Of a stretch of 54,607 nt of DNA, positions 9,033 through 16,752 are shown piece by piece. The notes under the pieces were generated by a model that was not told the origin of the DNA, made no database searches, and saw only the letters and a list, made by a program, of their open reading frames with translations. Both the position numbers and the translations under genes were made by a program. The DNA comes from Gemmatimonadota bacterium (GTDB taxonomy: Bacteria > Latescibacterota > UBA2968 > UBA8231). The first letter of the stretch is position 1. Every line of letters starts with the position of its first letter. The DNA lies in NCBI GenBank assembly GCA_009840005.1, contig VXOR01000073.1, positions 159,130-213,736 of the forward strand. Reading direction: 5' to 3'.

Positions 9033-10676
9033 TCAGGTGCCTTGGACCAGCGAATCCGGCAGGGCGGCCTTGAGTGCGCGCTCGTCGATCTCGACTCGGC
9101 TCTGATAGCGCTGGCGCAGGTCTTGGACGAAGCGGGTAAAGGCCGCGTTTTCCCGTTCGCGGCGCAACAGAGCGCGGGCGCGGCGCTGGACCTGCTCATA
9201 CGGTTCAACCTGGCCGGAATTGCGTCCTTGGACGCGGAAAATGGAGTACCCGTCGCGCACCCGAATCGGCCCGACGAGTTGGCCGGGTTCCGCGGCATAG
9301 ATGGCCGGGACTAGGCGCGGATAGAGCTTCTCGTCGCGCGGATGGAAGTGGAAGCGGGCTTGCGACTGGACGGCTTGGGCGCGCACACTGCGGTCGGCGA
9401 GATCGGCAAAACTTGCACCGGCCGCGAGTTGGTCGCTGAGCCGCTGGGCCTCGGCCGGGCTAGACGCGAGCAGCTCTTCGACCTCGATGGATTCTTCGTG
9501 ATAAAACATGTCGGGATGGCTGTCGTAGTACTCCCACACCTCGGCGTCGGAGAGCATTTCGATGGCTGCAAAGCGCTCGCGCACGGCGTTGAGTAGCGCG
9601 TCTTGGTAGGCTCGCTTGGCCAGTTGTTGGATGTCCGGGTCGTCGTGCAGGTTCTGTTCGCGAGCGGCGCGGCGCTGGAGGAGGGGACGCAGTACTAGCC
9701 TGTCTAGCGCAGTGCGTGCGCGCGTGCTGTCTTTGAGGCTGCGCTGGGCATTGAGCCGCCGCAGGGCCTTATAGGCCGCGGCGACTGTGGCTTGGCCCTC
9801 GGCAAAGGTGTAGAGCGGCGCAGTGCACGTGTCGAGCAGCGCGCCGTCTTCTCGCTGGGCCGCGCTGAGCATAAGTTGTAGTCCGTTGCGGTCGAGGGCA
9901 GCACTTGCCGCCGCGCGGAGCGACTCAAAGTGCTCGGCCTCAACTTGGGCTAAGCGCTCCCTGAACAACTGCTCCTCAATGAGGGGTCGGTAGCGCTCGT
10001 AGGGCGTGTCGCGGTCTTCGGTGAAGCGGACGATGTGCCAACTGAGGCCAGCACGCAAAGGAGCGGATATTTCTCCCAAGGGCAGCGTATTGAAGACCTC
10101 GGCCGGGATGTGCAGACTGGGCGCGGCCTCGCGGCCAATAAAGCCCAGTTCGCCGCCCTGCTCCGCCGAGCGCTTGTCGAGCGAGTGAGCGCGGGCCACC
10201 TCGGCAAAGGGCTGGCCGGCGTCGAGGGCCGCCACGGCCGCTTCGATTTCAGCGCGGGTGTGGACCAGAATTGCGTTGAGCTTGCGCTCGCGGTGGTAGC
10301 CCTCCTCGGTAAAGACGCGGCGCACGTCTTCTTCGGGCACTTGCACCTGAGCGGTTATGTTACGCGCCCGATAGAGGGCGATGACGCGCGCATCTACGGC
10401 TTCATCGACGGTGCGTTTTACCGATTGCAGCGTATCCAGCCCGTGGGCGATGGCCTCTTTGAGAATGAGCTGGCGGTCGATGAGCGATTGCACGTATTGT
10501 CGCCGCGCTGCGTCGCCGCCTTCGGGGTGGTGCAAGCCTACGGGCAGCTTTTCGACAAAGGACCGCAAGCTCTCTCCTGAGATGGGCACTTCATCGACTC
10601 GCGCTACGGGCGCGTTCGTTTCCTGCGAGCAGGCCGCGAGGGCAGCAGTGATAGCAAGGATGTACAGGGGACGCAT
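9033..10676 (-). CDS. PpiC/SurA-like peptidyl-prolyl isomerase lipoprotein
   Basis: A 547-aa exported chaperone. The ATG at 10676 is preferred: AGAAGGAAAA lies upstream and it begins a lipoprotein signal (MRPLYILAITAALAAC, Cys16); the open frame runs 19 codons further back. A SurA-N-like helical part is followed by a parvulin domain at about residues 130-230 (ILVHTRAEIE, SLDKRSAEQGGELGFIGR, GEISAPLRAGLSWHIV). A second, more divergent parvulin-like domain lies near 410-500 (VRAQAVQSQARFHFHP, VGPIRVRDGYSIFRVQ). It would help fold or deliver envelope proteins in the periplasm, which fits the beta-barrel and secreted products encoded downstream. It starts 13 bp after the DUF6785-like gene. Confidence 0.85.
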   Translation of the reverse strand: MRPLYILAITAALAACSQETNAPVARVDEVPISGESLRSFVEKLPVGLHHPEGGDAARRQYVQSLIDRQLILKEAIAHGLDTLQSVKRTVDEAVDARVIALYRARNITAQVQVPEEDVRRVFTEEGYHRERKLNAILVHTRAEIEAAVAALDAGQPFAEVARAHSLDKRSAEQGGELGFIGREAAPSLHIPAEVFNTLPLGEISAPLRAGLSWHIVRFTEDRDTPYERYRPLIEEQLFRERLAQVEAEHFESLRAAASAALDRNGLQLMLSAAQREDGALLDTCTAPLYTFAEGQATVAAAYKALRRLNAQRSLKDSTRARTALDRLVLRPLLQRRAAREQNLHDDPDIQQLAKRAYQDALLNAVRERFAAIEMLSDAEVWEYYDSHPDMFYHEESIEVEELLASSPAEAQRLSDQLAAGASFADLADRSVRAQAVQSQARFHFHPRDEKLYPRLVPAIYAAEPGQLVGPIRVRDGYSIFRVQGRNSGQVEPYEQVQRRARALLRRERENAAFTRFVQDLRQRYQSRVEIDERALKAALPDSLVQGT

Positions 10677-10689
10677 AGATTTTTTCCTT

Positions 10690-12639
10690 CTAATATACAG
10701 GGGTTCGATTGCCAACCATGCCGGTGAAGCCATCCACCACCAGCCACAGGCCGGCGGCGACGAACTGGCCGAGCACGATCCCGACGAAAAAGGGGCGGGT
10801 GAGGAGATACGTGCGGGGGCCGCCGTATTTGAGGACGGTGATCTTGATGAGCCAAGCTAAGAAGATCGAAAACCAGATGCTGTTCATTACCCAGCCGGTG
10901 CTGACGGCAAAGCCGAGCGGGTGAAAGGGCCACCACACGAAAAAGTGGCGGGCGGTCATTAAGCCCCCCATGATCAGGGCGCCGAAACCCGTCCACAGCC
11001 ACCCGACGAGGCTGGGCCCCGTGGGATTGGCGAGTTTTTTCGCGGCAAAGTCCGAGGGATATCTGGCAAAGCCCGTAAAGTACTGGGGATGCAGGTTGAT
11101 CGCGCCGTCGCGGTACGCGAGGTAGAGCATGAACCAGCAGGAGACCACGAGGCTGATGAGTATGGCCACGACAATGGCCCAAAAGAGCCGCCGCCGGGTG
11201 CCGCTGATCGCACTGCCCAAGCGCAGGCTGTTGGCGAGGGGCGCGGTCATAAAGACCAGCAGGTCCCCCGCCCAGACCAAAGAGTAGCCCGTGGCGACCA
11301 TGCCCGGTGCGCCAAGCGCCGGGACTCCAACGCCGGAGACGACAAAGCCGGCTGGGACCATTTCCGGGGTTACGGTGGGCATACCCGCTTCGGCGATGAC
11401 GCGCGCTAGGCCGATGAATATGACCAGCGACGAGAACAGGAAGAAGGGCACGATCCAAGCTGGGATTCCGCTCTTCCACAGCCAGAAGCCCATCGCGCTG
11501 GCACCGCCGACGAAGAGCCAAAACGCGGCCCGATAGGAGAGGATCTCCGCAGAGTCGTCGATCCGGTCGTCGCCCCACAGGGCCTTGCGCAGGACGTTTT
11601 TGAGATGGGGCCGCGCCGTCCACAGCCCGTAGAACACCAAGACGATGAGCGCACCCATCATCTGATGCCCCATGATCGCGCCCACTGGCCCAGACCCAGT
11701 CCAAGGCCCCAGCTCCTCGGGGCTGAAGATGCCGATGTAGCGGAAGATGCTTTCTTGTATGACGTGCAGCAGGTAGAAAAACCACAGGCTGAAGGCGATA
11801 TTGGAGTTGATGAAGTACGCAAAGCCGAACATCAGGAAGTTGATGCGGATGTTGAGCGAGGCCGTGCGGCTGAACAGTTCGACGCTGGTCTGGAGGGCGA
11901 GGGAGGGGACGAAGTTGAAGTAGTGGTGCAAGGCGTTGGTGCTGTTGAACAAGAAGGGCAACAGCAAGCCGCACCACATGATGGGGTTGCGAAAAAAGGG
12001 TTTGAGGCTTCTTTGCTTGCCCTCGTCGTCTTGGATCATGGCAAGCGGGACTTGGGCCAGCGGAAAAACGAGGCGCTCGTTGTCAACCCACTGGCGGCGC
12101 AAGATGCTTATGGCCGCGATAATGGTTGCGTAAAACGCCGCGTAGAAGACAAACCAGCGCCCGAGCGGCTTGAGCCAGACGTCGTAGGGAATGGCCGAGC
12201 CTTTGGTGCCCTCGTAAAATGCCTTTACCGCGGCCGGATCGTACACCACCATCCAATCGGAGAGAAACGGGTGGACTAAGTCGGCCCATTGGTTTTCAGG
12301 GGTGGCGTAGTAGAAGGTGCCGGTGATCATGGGCAGCAGCATGCCCACCACGCCGCGCGTGGGGATGGCCGTGGCCACGGCCATCATGGCGAAGATTACT
12401 ACCAACTCGCCGCGCCGAAAACCCCAGCGTCCCAAGGCGACTTGGATAGTCAGCAGCAGGAAGAACAGCAGGAAGAACGCGGCTGGCGTGGCCGAGCTTA
12501 GCCCAAGGCGCGAGCCTTGGATGACCATGCTGCCGTAGGGAATGCCGATGGCAATGGCCAAGCTCAGCGCGGCACCGACGAGGATGCTCCGGCCCGTAAT
12601 GGGGGCCGACGTATTGTCAGGGGAGGGGATGGTGGACAT
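10690..12639 (-). CDS. DUF6785/DUF6784-like multispanning membrane protein
   Basis: A 649-aa integral membrane protein with about 14-16 hydrophobic segments. The N-terminal half (GRSILVGAALSLAIAIGIPYG, RRGELVVIFAMMAVATAIPTRG, VDNERLVFPLAQVPLAMI) matches my recollection of the DUF6785 family, and the C-terminal half ends with a conserved FVWWPFHPLGFAVSTGW block. These resemble oligopeptide-transporter-type membrane proteins, but no substrate is known. It is the first gene of the minus-strand operon. No Shine-Dalgarno sequence is visible before the ATG at 12639, where a 19-bp inverted repeat begins 8 bp upstream. Confidence 0.75.
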   Translation of the reverse strand: MSTIPSPDNTSAPITGRSILVGAALSLAIAIGIPYGSMVIQGSRLGLSSATPAAFFLLFFLLLTIQVALGRWGFRRGELVVIFAMMAVATAIPTRGVVGMLLPMITGTFYYATPENQWADLVHPFLSDWMVVYDPAAVKAFYEGTKGSAIPYDVWLKPLGRWFVFYAAFYATIIAAISILRRQWVDNERLVFPLAQVPLAMIQDDEGKQRSLKPFFRNPIMWCGLLLPFLFNSTNALHHYFNFVPSLALQTSVELFSRTASLNIRINFLMFGFAYFINSNIAFSLWFFYLLHVIQESIFRYIGIFSPEELGPWTGSGPVGAIMGHQMMGALIVLVFYGLWTARPHLKNVLRKALWGDDRIDDSAEILSYRAAFWLFVGGASAMGFWLWKSGIPAWIVPFFLFSSLVIFIGLARVIAEAGMPTVTPEMVPAGFVVSGVGVPALGAPGMVATGYSLVWAGDLLVFMTAPLANSLRLGSAISGTRRRLFWAIVVAILISLVVSCWFMLYLAYRDGAINLHPQYFTGFARYPSDFAAKKLANPTGPSLVGWLWTGFGALIMGGLMTARHFFVWWPFHPLGFAVSTGWVMNSIWFSIFLAWLIKITVLKYGGPRTYLLTRPFFVGIVLGQFVAAGLWLVVDGFTGMVGNRTPVY

Positions 12640-12647
12640 GGCTGATG

Positions 12648-12752
12648 AATTGGGAATTACGAATTAGGACGCTGGGGCATCCCCTTACGAGATGCTGACA
12701 TTTATGAAATAGCTCGAATTAATAGTAAATTCGTAATTCGTAATTCCCAATT
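12648..12752. repeat. 19-bp perfect inverted repeat between divergent genes
   Basis: Left arm AATTGGGAATTACGAATTA at 12648-12666, exact reverse complement at 12734-12752, with a 67-bp spacer. It fills nearly all of the space between the divergent DUF6785-like and SGNH genes. A related sequence, GAATTAGGAATTACG, lies just upstream of the solute-binding-protein gene at 43011-43025, so this is a dispersed AT-rich repeat. Confidence 0.8.
12695..12723 (+). promoter_or_regulatory. Candidate promoter for the SGNH gene
   Basis: CTGACA (12695-12700), a 17-bp spacer and ATTAAT (12718-12723) lie in the loop of the inverted repeat, about 40 bp before the start at 12763. Five of six and four of six consensus positions match. 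Weak prediction. Confidence 0.3.
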
Positions 12753-12762
12753 CCTAATTTTT

Positions 12763-14322
12763 ATGGACGCGCAAAACAAAGTAAAAACAATAAATAAGGC
12801 AAAAGGTCGGGTCGTTGCGCTGTTAGTTGGTTTGTCGTTGGTCGCGCTCTTTGAGGCGGGCTTGTGGCTGGTGGGCGTGGGGCCGGATGACGGCCTTTTC
12901 GTGGCTAGCGACTCGTCCTATCGCATTAACCCGCAAGCTGCGCGGCGCTTCTTCCCCCGCCAGTACGTGCGCTTGGCCCCTGGGCAGGATCGCTTTGCCC
13001 GCGACAAAGACGCACGCGCATTTCGCGTGTTCACGCTGGGAGCTTCGACCCTGCTCGGCTTCCCCAATCCCGCCTATACTTCGTTTCCCAATTTCTTGCA
13101 ACAGATGCTCGTTGATGCGTATCCAGCGCGCGAGATCGAGGTAGTAAACTGCGGCGTCACGGCCATCAATTCCTTCGTGGTGCGCGAATTTGTCGAGGAG
13201 GTGGTCGAGTACGAGCCGGATCTAGTCTTGATCTACGCTGGCCACAACGAGTTTGTAGGGCCGTACGGGGCCGCGACTCCGTTTGTGCGCTTGAGTGGCA
13301 ACTGGTACTTCATCCAGTTGCAGATGGTCTTGCAGCGGACCAAGACCTACTACTTGCTCGACAGCCTGCTGCACTACGTCGCGGCTGCACTGCGTCCCGC
13401 TGCACCCGCTGAGTCCTTTGGCGTTCACTTGGTGCAGCGCGAGATTTACTTGGAGGACGAGGCGCATTGGCGGACCGAGGCTCATTATCAGCGCAATATG
13501 GCTGGGATAGTCGAGGTGCTGAGCGAGCGCGAGGTGCCGATTGCGCTCTGTACGCTGGTTTCCAATTTGGCCGGATTCTATCCCCTGCGCTCGCAGGGGT
13601 CGGTCCCTCCGGGCGCTACATCCGCGAATTATCCGCAGCACGCGGCTCTGCACTTTGACGCGGGCTTGGCGCACCAGGCGGCTGGGGATTCAGTGCAGGC
13701 GCTAGCCGCGTTTGTGCGCGCCCGCGATTTAGACGGCATTCACCTGCGAGCCTGCTCGCCCTTCAACCGCGCCATTCGCACTTTGGCCGCTGAGTCGGGT
13801 GCGATTTTGATCGATGTGGAGCAGGCGTTTGCCGCCCATGCTCCGGCTGGTTTGGTCGGCGACGAGCTGATCACTGAGTATTTGCATCCCACAGTGTGGG
13901 GCCACTACCTGATTGCACAGACCGTGATGGCGAGCCTGTTTGCGCGGGAGGATGTGGTGGGTTTGGCGGAGGGTCGTGCGGATGCCTTGGACGATTTTGC
14001 CGGATATTGCCGCCGCTTGGGTTACGGAGTCCGCGAGCGCGTGCTAGCGCGCAACGACCTAATCCTGCTGCTGAAGAACATGCCGTACGCCGAGCGGCCG
14101 CCGATCTTGGAACAACGGCTCGCGCACTTAGTCGGCGAGCAGCTAGCCGACTTGCCCAAGCTGAGCTACGCGCAGATTGCGGATTTTGCCCATCGCGGCG
14201 GTGTGGCCTTCTTGGCGGCTATCATCGCCGACCTCGCCGACCCACAGCCGCTAACTGACGCGCTGGACGAGTTGGTGGGGCCGTTGGGGTTAGGTGTAGG
14301 GGCGGTACGGAGCGCCCCTTGA
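12763..14322 (+). CDS. Membrane-anchored SGNH/GDSL-type hydrolase
   Basis: A 519-aa protein with one N-terminal transmembrane segment (about residues 16-40) and an extracytoplasmic SGNH-fold hydrolase domain. Block I is LGAST (Ser95), block III GHNE (160-163), block V EYLHP (His375). A short TPR-like helix pair (HFDAGLAHQAAGDSVQALAAF) sits near 297-320. Relatives act as esterases or O-acetyltransferases on envelope glycans; the substrate here is unknown. The last 91 bp of conserved coding sequence (14203-14293) are repeated at 15577-15667, where they end GLAP-stop, while this copy runs through a palindromic repeat and ends GVGAVRSAP. The present C-terminus therefore looks rewritten. Confidence 0.7.
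   Translation: MDAQNKVKTINKAKGRVVALLVGLSLVALFEAGLWLVGVGPDDGLFVASDSSYRINPQAARRFFPRQYVRLAPGQDRFARDKDARAFRVFTLGASTLLGFPNPAYTSFPNFLQQMLVDAYPAREIEVVNCGVTAINSFVVREFVEEVVEYEPDLVLIYAGHNEFVGPYGAATPFVRLSGNWYFIQLQMVLQRTKTYYLLDSLLHYVAAALRPAAPAESFGVHLVQREIYLEDEAHWRTEAHYQRNMAGIVEVLSEREVPIALCTLVSNLAGFYPLRSQGSVPPGATSANYPQHAALHFDAGLAHQAAGDSVQALAAFVRARDLDGIHLRACSPFNRAIRTLAAESGAILIDVEQAFAAHAPAGLVGDELITEYLHPTVWGHYLIAQTVMASLFAREDVVGLAEGRADALDDFAGYCRRLGYGVRERVLARNDLILLLKNMPYAERPPILEQRLAHLVGEQLADLPKLSYAQIADFAHRGGVAFLAAIIADLADPQPLTDALDELVGPLGLGVGAVRSAP
14203..14293. repeat. 91-bp direct repeat, left copy (3' end of SGNH gene)
   Basis: About 93% identical (six mismatches by eye) to 15577-15667. The two copies flank the toxin-antitoxin-like pair. 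Confidence 0.9.
14298..14319. repeat. AGGGGCG palindromic repeat
   Basis: AGGGGCG (14298-14304) pairs with CGCCCCT (14313-14319) around an 8-nt loop. It is a short member of the dispersed GTAGGGGC family also seen at 16716, 41609, 41671 and 48275. It encodes the final residues of the SGNH protein. Confidence 0.6.
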
Positions 14323-14353
14323 CAACTCGTCAACACAACGATAAAATTGTGTT
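14319..14353 (+). promoter_or_regulatory. Sigma70-type promoter with overlapping palindromic operator
   Basis: TTGACA (14319-14324), a 17-bp spacer and TAAAAT (14342-14347) form a near-consensus promoter. AACACAA (14332-14338) and TTGTGTT (14347-14353) are perfect inverted half-sites spanning the -10. The predicted transcription start falls at or next to the ATG at 14354, so the mRNA would be leaderless. The operator position fits autorepression by the HTH protein of the pair. Confidence 0.65.
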
Positions 14354-14794
14354 ATGATGCCGCCGTTCGACTCAGCCGGAATCCTTCCTCCCGGAGTACA
14401 TTGGGCTAGTTGGGACGAGGTGACAAATCGATTCGGAAGCAACCCTTGGAGGCAACGCCTCATTACTGGCCTCAGAGCGGCTCTGCAAAATCTAAAGAAT
14501 GCGGGTTGCCAGACCGTCTATCTCGATGGCAGCTTCGCAACAAGCAAAAACTTACCAAACGACTACGACGCTTGCTGGGAGGAAGCGGGCGTTGATCCGA
14601 CGGCTCTCGACCCTGTCCTCTTGACATTCGATCTCGGCAGAGCCACACAGAAAGCCAAGTACATGGGAGAGTTATTTCCCGCATCAATTACTGCTGAGCC
14701 AAATGGATTGTCGTTTTATGAATTCTTCCAAACAGACAAGCACACTGGCAGACCGAAAGGGATTATTGCCATAGACTTGGGAGGCTTCCAATGA
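14354..14794 (+). CDS. DUF6932-like protein, putative toxin component
   Basis: A 146-aa protein with features of the DUF6932 family: LPPGVHWASWDE at the N-terminus and a nucleotidyltransferase-like YLDGSFATSKNLPNDYD stretch at about residues 56-72, where G-S and D-x-D could bind metal and nucleotide. It overlaps the next gene by ATGA, and both are read from the promoter at 14319. A small nucleotidyltransferase-like gene coupled to an HTH gene suggests a toxin-antitoxin system in which this is the active protein; that is inference. No ribosome-binding site precedes the ATG, consistent with a leaderless start. The pair lies between two copies of the SGNH gene 3' end, so it appears acquired as a cassette. 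Confidence 0.6.
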   Translation: MMPPFDSAGILPPGVHWASWDEVTNRFGSNPWRQRLITGLRAALQNLKNAGCQTVYLDGSFATSKNLPNDYDACWEEAGVDPTALDPVLLTFDLGRATQKAKYMGELFPASITAEPNGLSFYEFFQTDKHTGRPKGIIAIDLGGFQ

Positions 14795-15201
14795 TCAAGA
14801 ACGAAAGGCAATATCGGCTCACCAAAGCGCAAGTAAACCGATTCTCGCAGACCTTGCAGGGCCTCGGCGAGGCCGACGGAGTGCATCCGCTTATTGTCAA
14901 GGCGCAGCGCGAGGCCCTGAGCAGCCAGATTGCCGACCTGAAAGAGGAGTTGCGCGAATATGAAGCTCTAAAGGCCGGCCTGTTTCAACTTGACCAACTC
15001 AAGACCGTCGCCGAGCTACCGACCCTTCTAATCAAAGCGCGGATCGCCCAAGGACTGAGTCAAAAAGAGCTGGCGGAACGCCTCGGACTGAAGGAGCAAC
15101 AGGTTCAGCGGTACGAGGCCACGGACTATGCTTCAGCCCGGCTCGCTCGAATCAAGGAAGTCGTCGGGGCCTTGGGTATTGAGGAATGTTCTGGAAGATG
15201 A
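14791..15201 (+). CDS. XRE-family HTH protein, putative antitoxin
   Basis: A 136-aa protein with an N-terminal coiled-coil region (AQREALSSQIADLKEELREYEAL split over residues 36-60) and a C-terminal Cro/C1-type helix-turn-helix (ARIAQGLSQKELAERLGLKEQQVQRYE, residues about 83-110). Start overlaps the preceding stop (ATGA). It is probably the DNA-binding partner that neutralises or regulates the DUF6932-like protein and binds the AACACAA/TTGTGTT operator. The partner assignment rests on gene order only. Confidence 0.75.
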   Translation: MIKNERQYRLTKAQVNRFSQTLQGLGEADGVHPLIVKAQREALSSQIADLKEELREYEALKAGLFQLDQLKTVAELPTLLIKARIAQGLSQKELAERLGLKEQQVQRYEATDYASARLARIKEVVGALGIEECSGR

Positions 15202-15576
15202 AAAAAGAGACATGGCCAATCCACAGCATGTCATAATGAGCGAATGCTTGATTAGTACCCTTCCGTGAAGTTTATATTCCATTCTCCGTCGGTTTCAAAG
15301 TAGAAGAAGTATTCCGCTGCAGACCGTCGGTGAGGTTAGTGAAGGAGCCATCGGGTATGCCGCGTATGATAGTACCGGCTTGGGCCGCAGTGGCTAGGCT
15401 GGCAATGTCGGATTTGGTCAGCATCCCGCTGTGGCTCACCTCAGTCTGATTCGGCCAATTAAGCCCCATTTTGGAGGTTCGTCAGGTGCTGATATCTCCG
15501 TAAAATCGCCCGATTCTACTGATATTCAATTTTAGCTCAACAGCTTCTAAGGCGTTTTCGGTTGTCCCTTATCAGC
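15202..15576. other. Non-coding spacer, one weak minus-strand ORF
   Basis: This 375-bp stretch separates the toxin-antitoxin-like pair from the right 91-bp repeat. It holds a 65-codon minus-strand frame (15272-15469, starting MGLNWPNQ) without a ribosome-binding site or recognisable homology. It could be debris of a gene carried in with the cassette. No promoter or RNA gene is evident. Confidence 0.4.
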
Positions 15577-15675
15577 GTGGCCTTCTTGGCGGCCATCATC
15601 GCCGACCTCGCCGACCTACAGCCGCTGGCTGACGCGCTAAACGAGTTGGTGGGGCCGTTGGGGTTAGCTCCCTAG
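15577..15675 (+). pseudogene. Orphan 3' end of the SGNH hydrolase gene
   Basis: A 91-bp copy of 14203-14293, still open in the original frame (VAFLAAIIADLAD...LVGPLGLAP) and ending in its own TAG at 15673-15675. It has no upstream portion. The ending LAP-stop looks more natural than that of the intact gene, so this may be the ancestral terminus displaced about 1.3 kb by the inserted cassette. Its stop overlaps the stop of the convergent PLP-enzyme gene. Confidence 0.85.
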
Positions 15676-16682
15676 TCGAGCAGGGCTTCTCCGTAGGCGA
15701 ATAGCAGCGGCGTTCCGCCGGTGTGGACGAAGACGATGTTTCCGCTGTCGCGGAAACGCCCTTGGCGCACCTGATCGATTAGGCAGGCCAATCCCTTGCC
15801 CGAATAAGTGGGATCGACGAAGATGCCCTCGCTTTGGGCGAGGAGGCGGATGCTGTCTAGTGTGGCGCGGTCCAAGTGGCCGAAGCCTGGGCCGACGTAT
15901 TCATCGGTCACGGCGATGCGCTCTGGGTCGGGCGCGCATTCGAGGCCGAGGTGGGCTGCGGCTTCTGCAGCGGATTGCGCGATGCGCTCAGACACGCCTT
16001 CGCGCTGGCCCATCTTGCTCTGGGGCGTGCCGAGGAAGCGGGCCGAGCGCCCCAAGAGGACAAAGCCGGTCACTAGTCCGGCCAAGCTGGTCCCTCCGGA
16101 CCCGATTACCACGTCGTCGGCTTGGATGCCTGCGGCGCGCACTTGGGTTTCGATTTCCAAGGCACATTGGATGTAGGCAACGCGAGACAGTAGCCCGGAC
16201 AGACCACTGAAAGGTTTGTACCCCTCTTCCTTGAGCCGCTCCACTTCCTCGGCTATGGTTGCGCCGACGCCCTCGGGCGGAGCAAAGCGGATGCGTGCGC
16301 CGCATAGCTGGTCTAAAAGGTGGTTGCCTTGGACTGGCGATTTGTGCCCCATGATGGAATCGTTCTCGCGCAGGACGACGACGCCTTTGAGGCCGAGCTG
16401 GGCGCAGGCTGCGGCGAATTGACGGCAGTGATTGGACTGGACGACTGCGCTCAGCACGGCGGCATCGCACCCTTGGGCCGTGGCCTCGGCGAGGGTGAAT
16501 TCGAGGTAGCGGGACTTGTTGCCGCCAAAGGCGAGGCCGGTTAGATCGTCGCGCTTGATCCATATCTGCGGCCCCTCAAGCGCGGCCGATAGTCGCGGAC
16601 AGTGCTGTAAGGGCGTTGGCAAATGCGTCAGGCGGTGGCGGGGCAGCGCGTCGATGGCGCGTTGGATTGTTTGGATGTCCAT
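15672..16682 (-). CDS. PLP-dependent D-cysteine desulfhydrase / ACC deaminase-like enzyme
   Basis: A 336-aa cytoplasmic enzyme of the tryptophan-synthase-beta fold. The family start region is clear (LTHLPTPLQHCPRLS, IWIKRDDLTGLAFGGNKSRYLE), with the PLP lysine in GGNKSR and the serine-rich substrate loop in VVQSNHCRQFAAACAQLG. The phosphate-binding loop is VVIGSGGTSLAGLV and the C-terminus holds FVHTGGTPLLFAY. These features fit D-cysteine desulfhydrase better than true ACC deaminase, but the substrate cannot be fixed from sequence. The ATG at 16682 is chosen because AAAGGAG lies 8 bp upstream; the longer frame only translates a palindromic repeat. It lies 70 bp after the 390-aa gene and is probably in the same transcript. 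Confidence 0.85.
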   Translation of the reverse strand: MDIQTIQRAIDALPRHRLTHLPTPLQHCPRLSAALEGPQIWIKRDDLTGLAFGGNKSRYLEFTLAEATAQGCDAAVLSAVVQSNHCRQFAAACAQLGLKGVVVLRENDSIMGHKSPVQGNHLLDQLCGARIRFAPPEGVGATIAEEVERLKEEGYKPFSGLSGLLSRVAYIQCALEIETQVRAAGIQADDVVIGSGGTSLAGLVTGFVLLGRSARFLGTPQSKMGQREGVSERIAQSAAEAAAHLGLECAPDPERIAVTDEYVGPGFGHLDRATLDSIRLLAQSEGIFVDPTYSGKGLACLIDQVRQGRFRDSGNIVFVHTGGTPLLFAYGEALLD

Positions 16683-16715
16683 GTTGTTGGCTCCTTTGGG
16701 TGCGTTGTACATCGG

Positions 16716-16746
16716 TGTAGGGGCGACTCTTAGAGTCGCCCCTACA
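16716..16746. repeat. Perfect 14-bp-arm palindrome of the GTAGGGGC family
   Basis: TGTAGGGGCGACTC (16716-16729), loop TTA, and the exact reverse complement (16733-16746). It lies between two same-strand genes. It could act as an RNA hairpin but has no T-tract, so it is listed as a repeat, not a terminator. Confidence 0.85.
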
Positions 16747-16752
16747 TGCCAT

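Noticed and set aside
15272..15469. A 65-aa minus-strand gene
   Set aside because: No ribosome-binding site, no recognised family, and it lies in the cassette debris; noted only within the spacer entry.
16716..16746. Rho-independent terminator
   Set aside because: The stem is perfect but has no T-tract and the same palindrome recurs elsewhere, so it is a dispersed repeat.
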